From positions 21,918 through 85,917 of the forward strand of contig JABYQR010000195.1 in NCBI GenBank assembly GCA_022592445.1: 64,000 nt of DNA, given 5' to 3'. Below are positions 1-10,694 of this stretch, in pieces (positions within the stretch are counted from its first letter, which is position 1; the number at the start of each line of letters is the position of its first letter). Source of the DNA: Cytidiella melzeri (Eukaryota > Basidiomycota > Agaricomycetes > Polyporales > Irpicaceae). The notes beneath the pieces were generated by a model. That model was not told where the DNA came from. It was given only the letters and a program-made list of their open reading frames with translations, and made no database searches. Made by a program: the position numbers and the translations under genes.

Positions 1-1
1 G

Positions 2-196
2 GCTGGTGGATTAACGCACTTTGTTTGCCTTAAACTCACTGTCGGAGACCACACAGAAAAGGCAGAGTTTCTTGTCACGGACTTGGGTCCAGAAGACATC
101 ATCCTTGGGCTACCATGGCTCAAGTGCGTAAACCATACCGTCAACTGGGAAAAAAGGAGAAATGACAATTCCAAGTGGCTCAGAAGAATCTCCTGA
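2..196 (+). pseudogene. Element A retroviral-type aspartic protease, C-terminal part
   Basis: The open frame enters from the left edge and ends at TGA 194-196. It contains the block VTDLGPEDIILGLPWL, the second conserved region of Ty3/gypsy proteases (the I/L-I-L-G hydrophobic motif before the WL pair). The catalytic DSG motif must lie left of the window. The break between this frame and the RT frame from about position 291 is a frameshift or stop in a formerly continuous pol. Confidence 0.75.
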
Positions 197-290
197 CAAA
201 CCTTTCTAGAAGGTTAACGGTAATTGCAAAGAACAAAGGCAGTGGGTCAAAGTCGGAATTATCCAAGACACCACTGACAAAGTCTGGTGT

Positions 291-962
291 ATGGCCGGCT
301 TCACCTACTCTACCAAGCTTGCTGCTGAAGCAACCAAAGCTAAAGCTCAGCGCTCCTTCGAAGACATTGTTCCATCAGAGTATCACAGACACGCTAAAGT
401 CTTCTCTGAGGAAGAGTCTAATTGGCTACCCCAGCATCAGCCCTGGGACCATTCGATTGATCTCAAACCAGACGCTTCTGAAGCCATCAAATCAAAAGTT
501 TATTCTATGCCCCTGAACAAACAAGCCAAGCTTGACAAGTTCATTCAGGAGAACCTATCCAAAGGTTACATCACGCCTTCCAAGTTTTTGATGGCTTCTC
601 CAGTCTTCTTTATCAAAAAGAAGGACAACAAACTCCAACTTATTCAGGACTACCGTAAACTCAATGACATCACTGTGAAGAACTGCTACCCTCTACCGCT
701 TGCCACCAACATCATCAACAAGCTCAAGGGTGCAAAGATCTTCACAAAATTCAATGTTTGTTGGGGATATCACAATGTCCGAATCAAAGAAGGAGACAAG
801 TACAAAGCGGTGTTCGTTACCAACCGAGGATTTTTTGAACCTAAGGTCATGTTCTCCGGTCTCACAAACTTACCCGCTACCTTCCAAGCTCTGATGGACA
901 ACATCTTTGCCAACCTCTTTGCCGAGGGCAAGGTGGCTGTCTACCTGCAAGGTTGTACATGA
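291..962 (+). pseudogene. Element A reverse transcriptase, N-terminal half with active site deleted
   Basis: Typical gypsy RT fingers and palm: a GYITPSK block, a KKKDNKLQLIQDYRKLN block, then FTKFNV (family FTKLDV), VTNRGFFEP and GLTNLPATFQ. The frame ends just after VAVYL. In the family, and in element C of this window, VYL is followed at once by the catalytic DD and about 15 more residues before RKVVHEVL. Here VYL runs straight into bases encoding the KVVHEVL part, so a deletion of about 50 bases has removed the catalytic aspartates and shifted the frame. The enzyme cannot be active. Confidence 0.85.
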
Positions 963-1826
963 AGTCCTTGAGCGACTTCAACAGCACAATCTCTACCTCC
1001 GGCCAGAAAAGTGTGAGTTTGAGAAGTCTGAGATCGAGTACCTCGGGTTGATCATTTGCGCCAGCAAAGTAGCTATGGACCCTGTCAAAGTCCAAGCAGT
1101 TTCTACGTGGCCCACACACAAGAGCCTCAAAGAAGTTAGAGGGTTCATAGGGTTTGCTAATTTCTACCAACACTTCATCCAAGACTTCTCAAAGCACGCA
1201 TGGCCTCTACACGACCTGACTAAGAAGGATGTGCTGTTCGTCTGGGGTCCAGCACAGCAGACTGCCTTCACATTGCTAAAGAAGGCCTTTACCACTAAGC
1301 CTATCTTGGCAGTCTGGGACCCTGAACTCCCTACACGTCTAAAAGTTGATGCCTCGGGCTATGCGACCGGTGGAATCATCTCCCAGAAATCGAAGGAAGA
1401 TGGATTCTACCACCCTATTGCCGGTCCGCAACTATGACTGAAGCAGAGCGTAATTACAAAATCTTTGATTGGGAGATGTTAGCCATCACCAAAGCTCTCA
1501 AAGATTGGCACCACTAACTTGAGGGGCTCAAGGAACTGTTTGAGATCTGGAAAGATCACGCAAACCTGCAGTACTGGAAAACTGCGCAACACCTCACTCG
1601 ACGTCAAGCACGTTGGTCATTACTCCTGGCTGACTTTGCCTTTGTGTTGGTACACAAGCCTGGCAGTACCATGATACACGCTGATCCTCTTTCTCGTCTT
1701 CACTCCCACGCTGTCACGGACAAGGAAGACAACAAAGATCAGGTGGTAATGAAACCGGAACACTTCTGGATCCTTGCTACATCCGAGAATGCACGGAACA
1801 AGAAGCAGAAGTTGCACAAGCTCTAG
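960..1826 (+). pseudogene. Element A RT thumb and RNase H, with stops
   Basis: Continues from KVVHEVLERLQQHNLYLRPE through the RT thumb (GFANFYQHFIQDFS), the connection and the RNase H start (KVDASGYATGGI). RNase H then continues in other frames: EAERNY, a stop in the HYLEGL motif (TAA 1515-1517), then DHANLQYWK and TRRQARWS. The last open part (1644-1826) carries the usual PGSTMIHADPLSR tail. At least two frame changes and one stop separate the parts. It shows a formerly complete RNase H domain that is now broken. Confidence 0.8.
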
Positions 1827-2965
1827 CTACCCTTCGAAAGAAGGGTCCTTGCAAATTTGTCAGTGGTTTACTCGAATGGGAAGAGAGTGACGGAGTCATC
1901 TACTACAAGGGAAAACTCTATATCCCTAACAACAAAGAGCTTCATCACAAAATCGTCAAATCTTGCCATGACACACCCACGGCTGGTCATCCGGGCAAAC
2001 ATGGCACCATAGAACTAGTCTCACAACACTATTGGTGGCCAAAGATGAATGCTTTCGTAGAGACTTACGTACTAGGCTGTGATCGCTGTCAACGCTACAA
2101 GTCAGCCCCACACCCTAAAGCAGTACTACAGCCTCAGGAAACTCCGGCCGGACCTTGGGAACACATTGGTGTAGATCTCATCACTCAGCTGCCACCCTCT
2201 CAGGGATTTGATTCAATTGTGGTCTACGTTGACCACTACTCTGATCAAACGCACATCATCCCTACCACCACTAAGGTTAACGCTGAGGGGATTGCCGATC
2301 TACATTACAAAGAAGTATTCCGACTTCACGGCATTTCCAAGAAGGTGTTCTCTGACCGAGGACCCCAGTTTGCAGCGCGCTTCATGCGTGCGCTCTATCA
2401 CCGCTTAGGCATAGAGACTGGTTTTACGACCGCCTATTATCCGCAAGGAAATGGCAAAGTCGAACGCAAAAACCAGGATATCAAACAGTACCTGCATCTA
2501 TTCTGTCAGCAACAACAAGACAACTGGGTTGATCATCTACTGGCAGCTGAGTTTGCACTCAACTCGCAAGTACATGTGAGTAACTCCCAAACAATGTTTG
2601 AAGTCATCTACGGATATCACCCCAACTTCACCATACCAGTTGGCAAGCAAAGCAATATCCCTTCACTCGATGAGCACCTTGACAGTATGGCTCGAGAACG
2701 CAAAGAGACTAAAGCAGCTCTTTGTCTAAGCAAAGAAAAGATGAAGCAACTCTACAAATTTGAGAAACGCTCTCCACGCATCTTCCAAGTAGGGGACTTG
2801 GTCTGGCTGAACGCTAAGAACGTTCAGATCCGCCAACTACCCCTAAACTTGGTTCTCAACAACTTGGCCCGTACAAGGTCATTGAACCCATCGGCAAGCT
2901 CGACTACAAACTCAATCTCCCTAGCTATCTCCGAATCCACCCCGTCTTCCACATCAACTGTCTAA
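1827..2965 (+). pseudogene. Element A integrase (zinc-binding and catalytic core)
   Basis: The zinc-binding region reads H..TAGHPGKHGT..YWWPKM..CDRCQRYK, the HHCC arrangement of retroviral integrases. The core follows with the first aspartate in GVDLITQLPP, the second in FSDRGPQF and the glutamate in GKVERKNQ, so the DDE triad is intact, unlike element C. The long open frame 2045-2965 runs out of frame near 2850, where LVWLNAKN (the GPY/F region) should lead into the C-terminal domain. It lies directly upstream of the chromodomain. Confidence 0.85.
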
Positions 2966-3530
2966 GTCCCTGGCACAACAAATGGCAAAGACGTACCTCC
3001 ACCTCCTGATCCTATTGTCATAGAAGGAGAAGAGCAGTACGTTGTCAAGAAGGTGCTAGACAGCAGGCTACACGGACATTGGAAGAAATTGCAATTCCTT
3101 GTTGAATGGGAAGGGTATTGAGACGGACACAATAGCTGGGAATCAGTCAAAAACCTCAAGAATAGTCAAGAAGCGATTGACAACTTCTACAAAGCAAACC
3201 GCGGAGCACCCCGGGTCATCAAAGCTTCACTCTTTGCAGATCTCTGCTCGCACTTTTGAAAATTCAATACCCACACCAATCCCGCTTTCCTTCGCACGAT
3301 CTATCCATCTACATACAATCTTAGCTGGGATGAAGGCAAACACATTGGTCTGGATATCACACTGACGGGTAATGTCAAGTCAACAACACCAGAAGGGGAG
3401 AAATTTCCTAGCATCCTTCTGACTAGGCAATCGGGGCAATTTTGCTGAATCCCTGTAGACGGGTAGAAGACCTCTATTACCACAGCACAGTGATGCTTTG
3501 CAAGAACGCTCAATTTTAGAAGGGGGGTCA
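2966..3530 (+). pseudogene. Element A integrase tail with chromodomain, and polypurine tract
   Basis: Translation outside the main frame gives EEQYVVKKVLDSRLHG, then a stretch with LVEWEGY, a TGA at the position of the next residue, and HNSWESVKNL. This is a chromodomain: hydrophobic start, WEGY-type aromatic cage, and N-S-WE. Chromodomains on gypsy integrases are thought to steer insertion into heterochromatin. After the coding part comes a short leader and a G-rich polypurine tract ending immediately before the LTR at 3531. Confidence 0.75.
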
Positions 3531-4287
3531 TGTTGTGGATGGCCCAACTAAGCCCTTATTTTTCACAATTTACCTCTTGTTTTTATCTCTAGAACCTGGG
3601 GCTACAACCCAGTTGCAATTCTCATTGCACAAACCCCTTGCACATCTATTAAGCGCCCGTGTCACGTGGCTTAGACACTCTACATGGTCATGTTACTTGC
3701 TACTATGTCACACCGGCATGTGACTCAGCTTAGGTAAGACCACATGGCTACAACCACATGGCTCAGCCCATAGCTAGGGTTTGACGTCATAGATACTGTT
3801 CACATGGACTCCTTTTGTTCTTTCCGTATTGTTCTCTTTATGGAAGAATGTTCTCACAGGTGTGGGAATGGAATACAATAGTTTGTCTCCTTTTAGATAG
3901 ATTCTCTCACAAGTAGAGTTCTTGGCAAAGTATAGACAATAGCTATTGTTCTCCTTTAGGTAGTTCTTTTGTTCTTCGATCACATGGCTTCTTGCAAAGC
4001 CTGCCCTCCGCATGGTCTGTGCGCAGGTCCCTGAAGTCTATATATACTGCTGCATGTACACTCCTAGCCCCCATCTTGACCTCTTGGTCTTTACTGGGCT
4101 AGGTAAGCAAACACCCCTCTGTACTACATAGCTGGTAGTCAGAATACTAACTTGGTCTCTACTGGGCTAGCAACTTGCATAAAGTCTGATAGCTGGTGAG
4201 AGCACTGTGCTTCAAGCCTGCCACCACCTTTTCGTTGTTGTCCACATTGTGTCCCTCTTTGTTGTGTCGAGCTTCGTCTCCGTGACA
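3531..4287 (+). repeat. LTR, family A (3' LTR of element A)
   Basis: 757 bp, starting TGTTGTGGATGG and ending CTCCGTGACA. The bounds come from alignment with the second copy at 34567-35322, which has clean 5-bp target duplications. A TATA-like TCTATATATA lies near 4037. Downstream, a short unit with GGTCTTTACTGGGCTAG occurs twice (about 4088 and 4153). The preceding polypurine tract marks it as the 3' LTR. Confidence 0.9.
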
Positions 4288-4645
4288 CGGACCAGGGTAA
4301 CAATCAGGGACTATGGTATGTAGAACAATAGCACAATAGGATAACAGGAACTGGGGGCATCCCTGAGGAATCCCTAACAATGGAAGAAAAATAATAGAAC
4401 AGTGGCCTAGGTTGATCTGGAACTGCTCCAGGTTGAGTCTAGGGTTTGGGTCTGGACTATTGATAAATAAAGCAGGATGCCACGTGACCCAGGTTAGGGT
4501 TAGGTCTGGTAACAACCCCAACCGGAAAATAAGCGCTCTAGATAGACACCTGATACTGTAAACTTGTGACTGTGATGGAAAAATCTGGTCTCTGTTGGAC
4601 TATCCATGTCAATTCCTGGAATAAATCTGCTGCGAATTGTGGACC
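4288..4645 (-). other. Degenerate end of element B integrase and unassigned sequence
   Basis: On the minus strand the integrase core continues for about 30 codons past a TGA (GPQFAADLFQ is visible), then loses similarity. The rest has stops in all frames. It may be B's non-coding 3' region or older sequence. No LTR of family B is visible here. Confidence 0.4.
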
Positions 4646-5045
4646 TCAGTCAGTAATGATTTGCAAAGGTAACCCATGAAGGGTCCAAACTCTCTCATAG
4701 AGTAGAGCTGCAAGATCTTTTGCCAAGACCTTGTTTACAATAGGGAAGAAGTGCACCCTCTTAGTAAGGCAGTCTACAACTACGCAGATAGCATTGAAGC
4801 CATCAGACTCCAGTAACTGAGTAATCAAGTCAACAGTCATGATATCGCATGGTTCAGCTGGAAGAATTAGGGATGAGTGGTCTGTAAGGCTGTTGCGGAC
4901 AAGTCTTCATCCGCTGACATGTGTCACAGCCTGTCATGTATTTCTTGACATCGGTGGTTAAACCTGGCCACCAGTAATTTCTCGAGATCAGTTCGTACAT
5001 TTTCCATCTACCATGATGTCCGGCAGAAGGTAGATCGTGATGCAT
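4646..5045 (-). pseudogene. Element B integrase (zinc-binding region and partial core)
   Basis: Two open parts in different frames. The first (5045-4854) has HHDLPSAGHHGRW, ELISRNYWWPGL and GCDTCQRMK, the HHCC zinc-binding part. The second (4840-4646) starts in the core with TVDLITQLLESDGF, holds the first catalytic aspartate, and ends LQIITD just before a TGA where family members have the second aspartate block (SDRGPQF). The distal core with the catalytic glutamate was not found, so the domain is truncated. Confidence 0.8.
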
Positions 5046-5132
5046 CTGGATAATTTGGCGTCTAAGATCTAATTTCTGATCTTTGGGGATGTAGACTTTT
5101 CCACGGTATAGGAGTAATCCATTCTCAAAATT

Positions 5133-6250
5133 CTATTCCTCTAGTGATTTCTTGAACTCCCTAGGACCAGAGTTAAGTAACTGCTGATAATCCTTGGTAA
5201 CTTTGTCGTTCATGAGTGCTTCCTTGACCCGTCTTAGGATTTCATCGCCATTGATAGGCAAGTCATGAGAGTTTTTGATAGCAGAGATGGCAAAAAACTT
5301 GGGTTTAAGGAGAATTTTGTCCTTGTTATTGGAATTTACCCCCTCTTCATGATCTGGCCTCTTGGACAGGGGATCTGCGGTAAGCATGGTCTTTCCGAGT
5401 CTGTGCCAGAGCACAAAATTCAATTGCGTGAGGTATAATGCCCATTGTACTTGTCTTCGGGTTAGCTTCTGAGCATTCCTGAAATATGTCAGGTTTTGAT
5501 GATCCAACCATATTTCTATGGTAATCGGATGTCCCTCCAGATGTTGACAATACTCTTCCAGGGCGCAGATAATAGCCAACAACTCTTTATCGTATATCTC
5601 ATAGTTACGTTCATGGATGTTGAGTGATTTAAAGTAGAAGGCTACTGGATCCAGTTGTGATAATACTGCTCCTGTAGCGAAGTCGCTAGCGTCTGTTTCC
5701 AGACAGAAAGGGTTTTTGTCATCTGGTATCCTCAGAATGGGTGCTGGCGTAAAAGCCTGTTTCAGACTTTGGAAGGCCTATTTCTGAGCATCTTTGCAAA
5801 TCCAGGATTGGTCCTTCTTTGTCAAAATAGTGAGCGGTTTTGCATGTTTAGCAAAGTCCTTAATGAAACGCTGATAGAAGTTAGCAAAGCCTAAGAAGGC
5901 TTGGACTTGTTTAACCTTTTCAGGTCGCAGCCACTCAGTAACTTTGGTGAGTGTGGCTGGATCCATCTCAATTTGTCTGTGGGAAATTATCATGCCTATG
6001 TACTCAATGCAATCTTTTCCAAAAAAGCATTTTTCTGGTTTAGCAAAAGATTGTTCTTGCGTAGACGCTTGAGCACTTCCTGTGTGATGCAACGGTTTTC
6101 CTTCTTGTCTTCTGTGAAGATGAGGATATTGTCGAGATATACCATGACATGTCCTTCTAAGATCAAGTTACTCAGAATTTAATTCATCATGGCTTGGAAT
6201 GTTGCAGGTGCATTGCTGAAACCAAGATACATCTGCGTAATGGCATGCAT
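5133..6250 (-). pseudogene. Element B reverse transcriptase C-terminal half and RNase H
   Basis: On the minus strand from about 6250: FSNAPATFQAMMN, a stop, EGHVMVYLDNILIFTEDKK, then the thumb (KCFFGKDCIEYIGMIIS, FANFYQRFIKDFAKH) and RNase H remnants (LDHQNLTYF, TRRQVQWAL, ADPLSKRPD). The catalytic YxDD box reads YLDN, with the second aspartate codon changed GAC/GAT to AAT. The fingers and first palm strand are missing: the protease frame jumps directly to the FSNAPATF block. Several further stops are present. Confidence 0.8.
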
Positions 6251-6918
6251 TCTGAATTTTTCTTTGAAAAGACATCACCAAATTCCCATAGATACTTTGG
6301 TACCAATCGCTTCCAATTGACTGATTCTTGTTTGTCAAAGCTGTATTCAAAGCCCTCATCTTCCTTTTCAGAAAGTTCAGCAATTGTTTCTGCTATTTCT
6401 TGGTCTTCTGGATTGTCTAAGTCAATCCAGTGGATGTGAGGGTTGTCCAGGTCAACACTTCCTATCTCGTCCAGGTTGTCTGACACTAAATGTCCCTTAG
6501 GTAACTCAAGCTGATTGATCTCTTGAGTTACAGTGATGTTTCTACAAGCTCTTGGGGCACAGAGTTCAGGACATCTGGTAAATTTCCACTCGCCATTTGC
6601 CCATTCTAATTCTGGATTGTGGCGGCGTAAGAAGGTCATCCCAATAATCATTTGTTTACTACCGAGATCAGTAACGAGCATGTGTTGTCTTGCTCTGTGC
6701 AAACATATTGCTAGGTATGCACATACTGAGTGAGTGATTTGACCATCTTTATTGGGAGTACCATTGATGATGTTAAACGGTGATGCCAGTTGACTTGTTA
6801 CCAGATTGTTACTTTCAACCACTGACTTACTGATGAACGTGGTTGTGGCTCCTGAATCTACCAGAGCTTTGACCTGCACTTTCTTTCTGTATATCCATAT
6901 TGTAACCGGTAGAAACAA
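6187..6918 (-). pseudogene. Element B aspartic protease and start of RT linker
   Basis: A 243-codon open frame on the minus strand. It contains the catalytic VDSGATTTFIS motif near residue 20, the second conserved block (DLGSKQMIIGMTFLRRHNP) and then an acidic linker. It ends with YLWEFGDVFSKKNSE, the usual lead-in to gypsy RT. Where family members continue into RT fingers, this frame instead reaches RT palm sequence in another frame, which shows an internal deletion. The protease itself looks intact. Confidence 0.8.
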
Positions 6919-7006
6919 TGAATCTTTGAATGCGCTACATTTTTTAAAATATCTACATTACACAGATCAAGGGTATTGGGGCCTAAGCACTCATGTTTGC
7001 AGGGAG

Positions 7007-8449
7007 TCACATGATGCTTCGGAAAAAATTCTTGCCCTTGGTTGGCTTTTTCCCTTTACCCTTGTCAGGAGACAGTTGAGTTGAAGGTTCATCATCTTCA
7101 GTTGGAACCTCCTCAATATGAGCTGCCAATTCTAGGTGCGCAGTATTTACATTTTTTGTCTTAGACAACAAAGCCTTAGAGGTTTTGGCTTTGCTGTCCG
7201 CCCCAGAGTTCTCGGCATCTGCTGCACAAATTGTCTTCAGCGCCAAAGACCTTTCATCCTTCTTTCCATCCTTCTTCTTCCCATTGGGCTTCTTTTTCAG
7301 GCTGTTGAGGTTGCACTCATCCATATTATGTCCTTTGAACTTATGTATGTGGCAGAATCTCTCCGACTTTCCAGTTGAAATTACCTCTTTGCCCTTGCCC
7401 TTGTTCTGCTTCTCACTCTTCTTCTTCTTCTTGTCTGCAGTGTCCACCTCCATAGGTGTGGACATGTCCTTCTCCTTTGCAAAGATCTGACCGTGTGCTT
7501 TCTCAGGATAGACCTTCTTGTGAATATCTAACAAGAGGTTGAGGAAGTGGGGCCAAGTGGTTGGAATTTGATTTTCATCTTTTCCAGTCATGACCAGTCG
7601 CATGTCCTTTTCAATGACGTGTTTGAGCTTATGAATACGCAAGTTGTCTTCATATCCTGAGAGCCTGCCAAGCATACAGAAGTGTTCTGTGTACTTACTT
7701 GAAGTTTTTGTGTGCAAGATCCGTGTTATTGAACAAGGGGTTAAGCTCCTTTCAAACGCCCTCCTTGTTGCCCCATTGACCATATTGTACCTTGAGCTCA
7801 TTTCAAACTTGATCCACAGCTCCATGTATTGAGCTGCTGCGTCTGAAACCTGGTTCATTGCGACGGCAATACGCTGCCTGTCAGTAGCAATGTTCTTGTG
7901 GACAAGCCACAGAGAGATCTGGTTCAACCACTCGTTGAACTTGACCTTGCTTTCGGTGCCTTTTAATTCTGGGGGTTTGCCAATCTCAGGCTGGCGCAAG
8001 GATCCTCCTTGTTCTTGAGACAAGGAAAGCTGGTTGATCTGATTCACCACATTGGTGATCGTTGTCTTGACCATGTGCAGGTTGTTGTCCATCTGCTGGA
8101 CTTGTGTGTCTGCAGCAGACTGCGGGTCTTGAGTGACCTTATCAATATATTGCTGGAGGTCGTCCTGCAACAATGACAATTGGTTGTTCAAGATAAGGAC
8201 CATCTGATTCATCATGCTGTGGACGATAGCAGTTGTTGCTCCTCCTTCAATTGTGCAAGTAAAGGCCCTTTGGGCCGTGTTGAGATTGTGGAAGATATGC
8301 TGCTTGAAGTTCTCAACTGAAGGGTTGTAAACAATCAGCGTGATCTTGCCAAATGGCACAAAGTGGGTAAGGTTGGCAGCAGCAGCAGGGGTGGTGCTGA
8401 ATCTGGCATTTGATTGAGGGGCCATTGCTTCTAATTTCTTAATTGACAA
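7007..8449 (-). CDS. Element B Gag (capsid/nucleocapsid) protein
   Basis: 480 codons, open throughout. The likely start is the second Met (8425, MAPQSNARFS). The N-terminal half is alpha-helical in character and matches the retrotransposon gag layout; the block LNQISLWLVHKN with a following AAQYMELW resembles the capsid core. A lysine-rich segment (DKKKKKSEKQNKGKGK) precedes a zinc knuckle FCHIHKFKGHNMDEC, spacing C-x2-H-x4-H-x4-C, with His in place of the second Cys. The tail is again lysine-rich. Gag packages element RNA. It is the best preserved frame of element B, followed by the protease frame after about 90 bases with stops. Confidence 0.8.
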   Translation of the reverse strand: MSIKKLEAMAPQSNARFSTTPAAAANLTHFVPFGKITLIVYNPSVENFKQHIFHNLNTAQRAFTCTIEGGATTAIVHSMMNQMVLILNNQLSLLQDDLQQYIDKVTQDPQSAADTQVQQMDNNLHMVKTTITNVVNQINQLSLSQEQGGSLRQPEIGKPPELKGTESKVKFNEWLNQISLWLVHKNIATDRQRIAVAMNQVSDAAAQYMELWIKFEMSSRYNMVNGATRRAFERSLTPCSITRILHTKTSSKYTEHFCMLGRLSGYEDNLRIHKLKHVIEKDMRLVMTGKDENQIPTTWPHFLNLLLDIHKKVYPEKAHGQIFAKEKDMSTPMEVDTADKKKKKSEKQNKGKGKEVISTGKSERFCHIHKFKGHNMDECNLNSLKKKPNGKKKDGKKDERSLALKTICAADAENSGADSKAKTSKALLSKTKNVNTAHLELAAHIEEVPTEDDEPSTQLSPDKGKGKKPTKGKNFFRSIM

Positions 8450-8802
8450 AGAATAAGCGAAATACTATTTCCAGTTTAGGATGAAGAGAAAACACCACTT
8501 TTCACACATTGAACTCATGTCAGAGTTGTCTTTACACATTAAATCCTTTTCAGAAAGTTGTCACCGAGTAAAATAAGGCTTGTCAGCCCATAAATTTTAT
8601 TCCATTTCTGCATATACAAAGGCATTCATGTCAAACAGCCCTTCTGGTAACTCTAAGATGTACCCCCATCTCCGATTTATGCCCACAAAACTAATCCTGC
8701 CTAAACTCTTCAAGTCCTTCTTTAACATCCTCCATTCCCTATTCAACATCTAGTCCGTGTGATTCTCCTTGAACCACTGTTCTATCATGTGGAATCAACT
8801 GA
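8450..8802 (-). other. Spacer between upstream frame and gag of element B
   Basis: About 350 bases of AT-rich sequence within element B. On the minus strand it separates the end of the upstream reading frame from the gag start. No domain, promoter motif or repeat was recognised. Confidence 0.5.
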
Positions 8803-10063
8803 TCAGTAGGTGAACATTTTCACAACAAGCGTTGAGCTGATGATTAGAAGATTGCCCACCACTTGAGAAGGATGTGTCCAGCTTCTTGAGCACAGGCTCA
8901 AGCCTTTGACAGGCTGCTGTGACCATTGGTTCAAACTCCTGTTGACAAAGCATAAGCTTTGTTTTACGGAAGTGCAGATTGGCAAGGAGTGGAGTGGGAA
9001 TGTAAGTGCATTGGTTGCGCTCCTCGATACACTGGAGAATAGAAAGCTTTTTAGCTTCCTTTCCTCTTTTAACTCAATCATGTCAAGGAGGCTGAGTTGA
9101 GACAGGAGATTGGAGACTTTTCTCATACAATGCTGGTTCTTCTCATGCTTGATGGCGGTTTGAGCCTGTGTCACAGATTTTCAATGTTTCTACAAGACTT
9201 GCCTTACCAGGCAACGGTATTATTGGGAATATTTAAGTGCTTGTCAAGTGCTTATCCAGTGCTTATCCAGCGTCTATTTAGGTGCTTATCTGGCGCTTAT
9301 TCCGGTGCTTATTCTCAGTGCCTATCAATTGATGCGCTGATGCGCCTCCTGTCTCTGATGCGCTGATGCACTCCTTTCCTTATCTGTGTATCACATGATA
9401 GAACTCTCTGGAACCTTGTGGAACATGCTGGAACTATGATGTCAGAGTATAGAACATTCCATTAGATGATGTCATAGTTAGAACCTTCTGGAAAAGTCTA
9501 GCCTTGTCTTAGAACAAGCTAGAACAAGTCTAGCCTTGGGACTGGGTCATGGGGTCAGGTCATGGGGACAATTGCTATTGGTTGATTATTGAAGTGGCAC
9601 CACTAGGGCATAGGGCATGCTTAGTAAGGTAGATTACTTCGCTTACTCATGTAGGTATTAGGGGTCTTAGGGTAGTACCTGGGGTCCTCCCCTTCATGTA
9701 TATATAGAGGCACTCCTGAGGGCATATCCCCTCAGTCTTATTCACTCTGTTGATCAAGGACTACTTCGTACTCCCCACTACTCACTCTCACCAACACTCT
9801 ACTCTCTATATCTATATCTCCCCCTCCTATCTGGTGAGTGTAACCTTTACTGTTACAGCCTGTTCCTCAAGTTTGATCCTCTTGATGAGAGGCTTGTTAT
9901 TGGAGTATTTGAGATGGCGAGGCTTGCCAGTGTCCTTGAACTTGTCAAGTGTCTCTTTTGAGATGGTAAGGTGTTCCTGAAGTCCGGTGACTTCATTGCA
10001 GATAGAGATGGAATAGGGGATCTTGCAACCAGACCTAACAGCGACGTAGCGGGAGAGTGGCAT
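8803..10063 (-). pseudogene. Element B extra reading frame upstream of gag, split by a solo LTR
   Basis: Minus-strand frame starting at ATG 10063 (MPLSRYVAVRSGCKIPYS). It reads about 68 codons to KLEEQ at 9858, is interrupted by the solo LTR 9169-9857 with its GCCTG duplication, then resumes in frame as AQTAIKHEKNQHCMRK. Near 9045 the frame most like coding sequence shifts to one reading LSILQCIEERNQC and ending near 8805. The product is unknown. It is basic, helical in look and has no membrane segment. Element C carries an unrelated-looking frame at the same place (10695-11798), so an extra gene before gag may be general in this group. Confidence 0.55.
9169..9857 (+). mobile_element. Solo LTR, family B, inserted into element B
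   Basis: 689 bp from TGTCACAG to TTACTGTTACA, flanked on both sides by GCCTG (9164-9168 and 9858-9862). With no internal region it is a solo LTR left by LTR-LTR recombination. A TATA box (TATATATA) lies at about 9709. Its 5' third holds imperfect 10-12-bp repeats of AGTGCTTATCC type. It is of the same family as element B's own LTR but in opposite orientation, so B was hit by a relative. Confidence 0.95.
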
Positions 10064-10085
10064 GGTAACTGTGTGACAAGGTGTG

Positions 10086-10599
10086 TGTCACGAGCATGCA
10101 CACTTTTTCCTTTCTTTTTCTTTTATTTTTGTTATCCTATCTTCTCATTTCCTTATCTTGTCTTATTGATGGTACATGGCTACTGCATGTGATCAAGTGC
10201 ATGTGACAGACTAGTCACATGATCATAGAAGGTGCTGGAACATTGTGGAACATTGTAGAACATCACACCATAGCACACCATACGTTCCCACGGCAGTGTT
10301 AGGAGTACAGACCCGGTACCAGGGGTCCTTGTCTGAGATGTATATAAACCCACCCTGTAGCCACCTAAAGACCTCAGATTCTACCTCCTGGTCTTTAGGT
10401 GACGTTCACCTTGTACTAGTCTCACCATTGTGCTAATATATCCTAGTCTTTAGCTCATCGTTAGCTGCTCCCTCGTCGTTGTCTCTCCCTCATCATCATC
10501 ATCTTCCCTGTCGTCATCGTTCACGCGAGTTTGCTCGTCGTTCCTCCATCACCGTCGTCACTTCCTTGCTCTTCATAGAGTTTGGTTGTGTTCTTGACA
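10086..10599 (+). repeat. 5' LTR of element C
   Basis: Starts TGTCACGAGCATGC and ends TTCTTGACA, with TGTCA/TGACA inverted ends. It holds a pyrimidine-rich start, repeated GGAACATTGT units (about 10230-10260) and a TATA box (TATATAAA, about 10339-10346). Transcription probably starts shortly downstream, near 10370. Confidence 0.93.
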
Positions 10600-10694
10600 T
10601 TAGGTAAAATCTCTGCACGCTTGCCTGGACGTCGCGCAACCGCACATTTTCCTTTCCCAAAGTTTTTAAAAGTTTAGTCCCCCCAGTTTACTAG

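Larger units (their letters stand above)
1..4287 (+). mobile_element. Element A: 3' part of a Ty3/gypsy chromovirus with 3' LTR
   Basis: Decayed LTR retrotransposon whose 5' part lies outside the window. In order it shows the end of the protease, reverse transcriptase, RNase H, integrase with a zinc-binding region, a C-terminal chromodomain, a polypurine tract (about 3518-3530, AGAAGGGGGGTCA) and the 3' LTR (3531-4287). The order PR-RT-RH-IN-chromodomain is that of Ty3/gypsy chromoviruses. Several stops, frameshifts and a deletion over the RT active site make it non-autonomous. Its 3' LTR abuts the truncated end of element B, so it probably inserted into B; the 5' duplication cannot be seen here. 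A solo LTR of the same family lies at 34567-35322. Confidence 0.9.
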
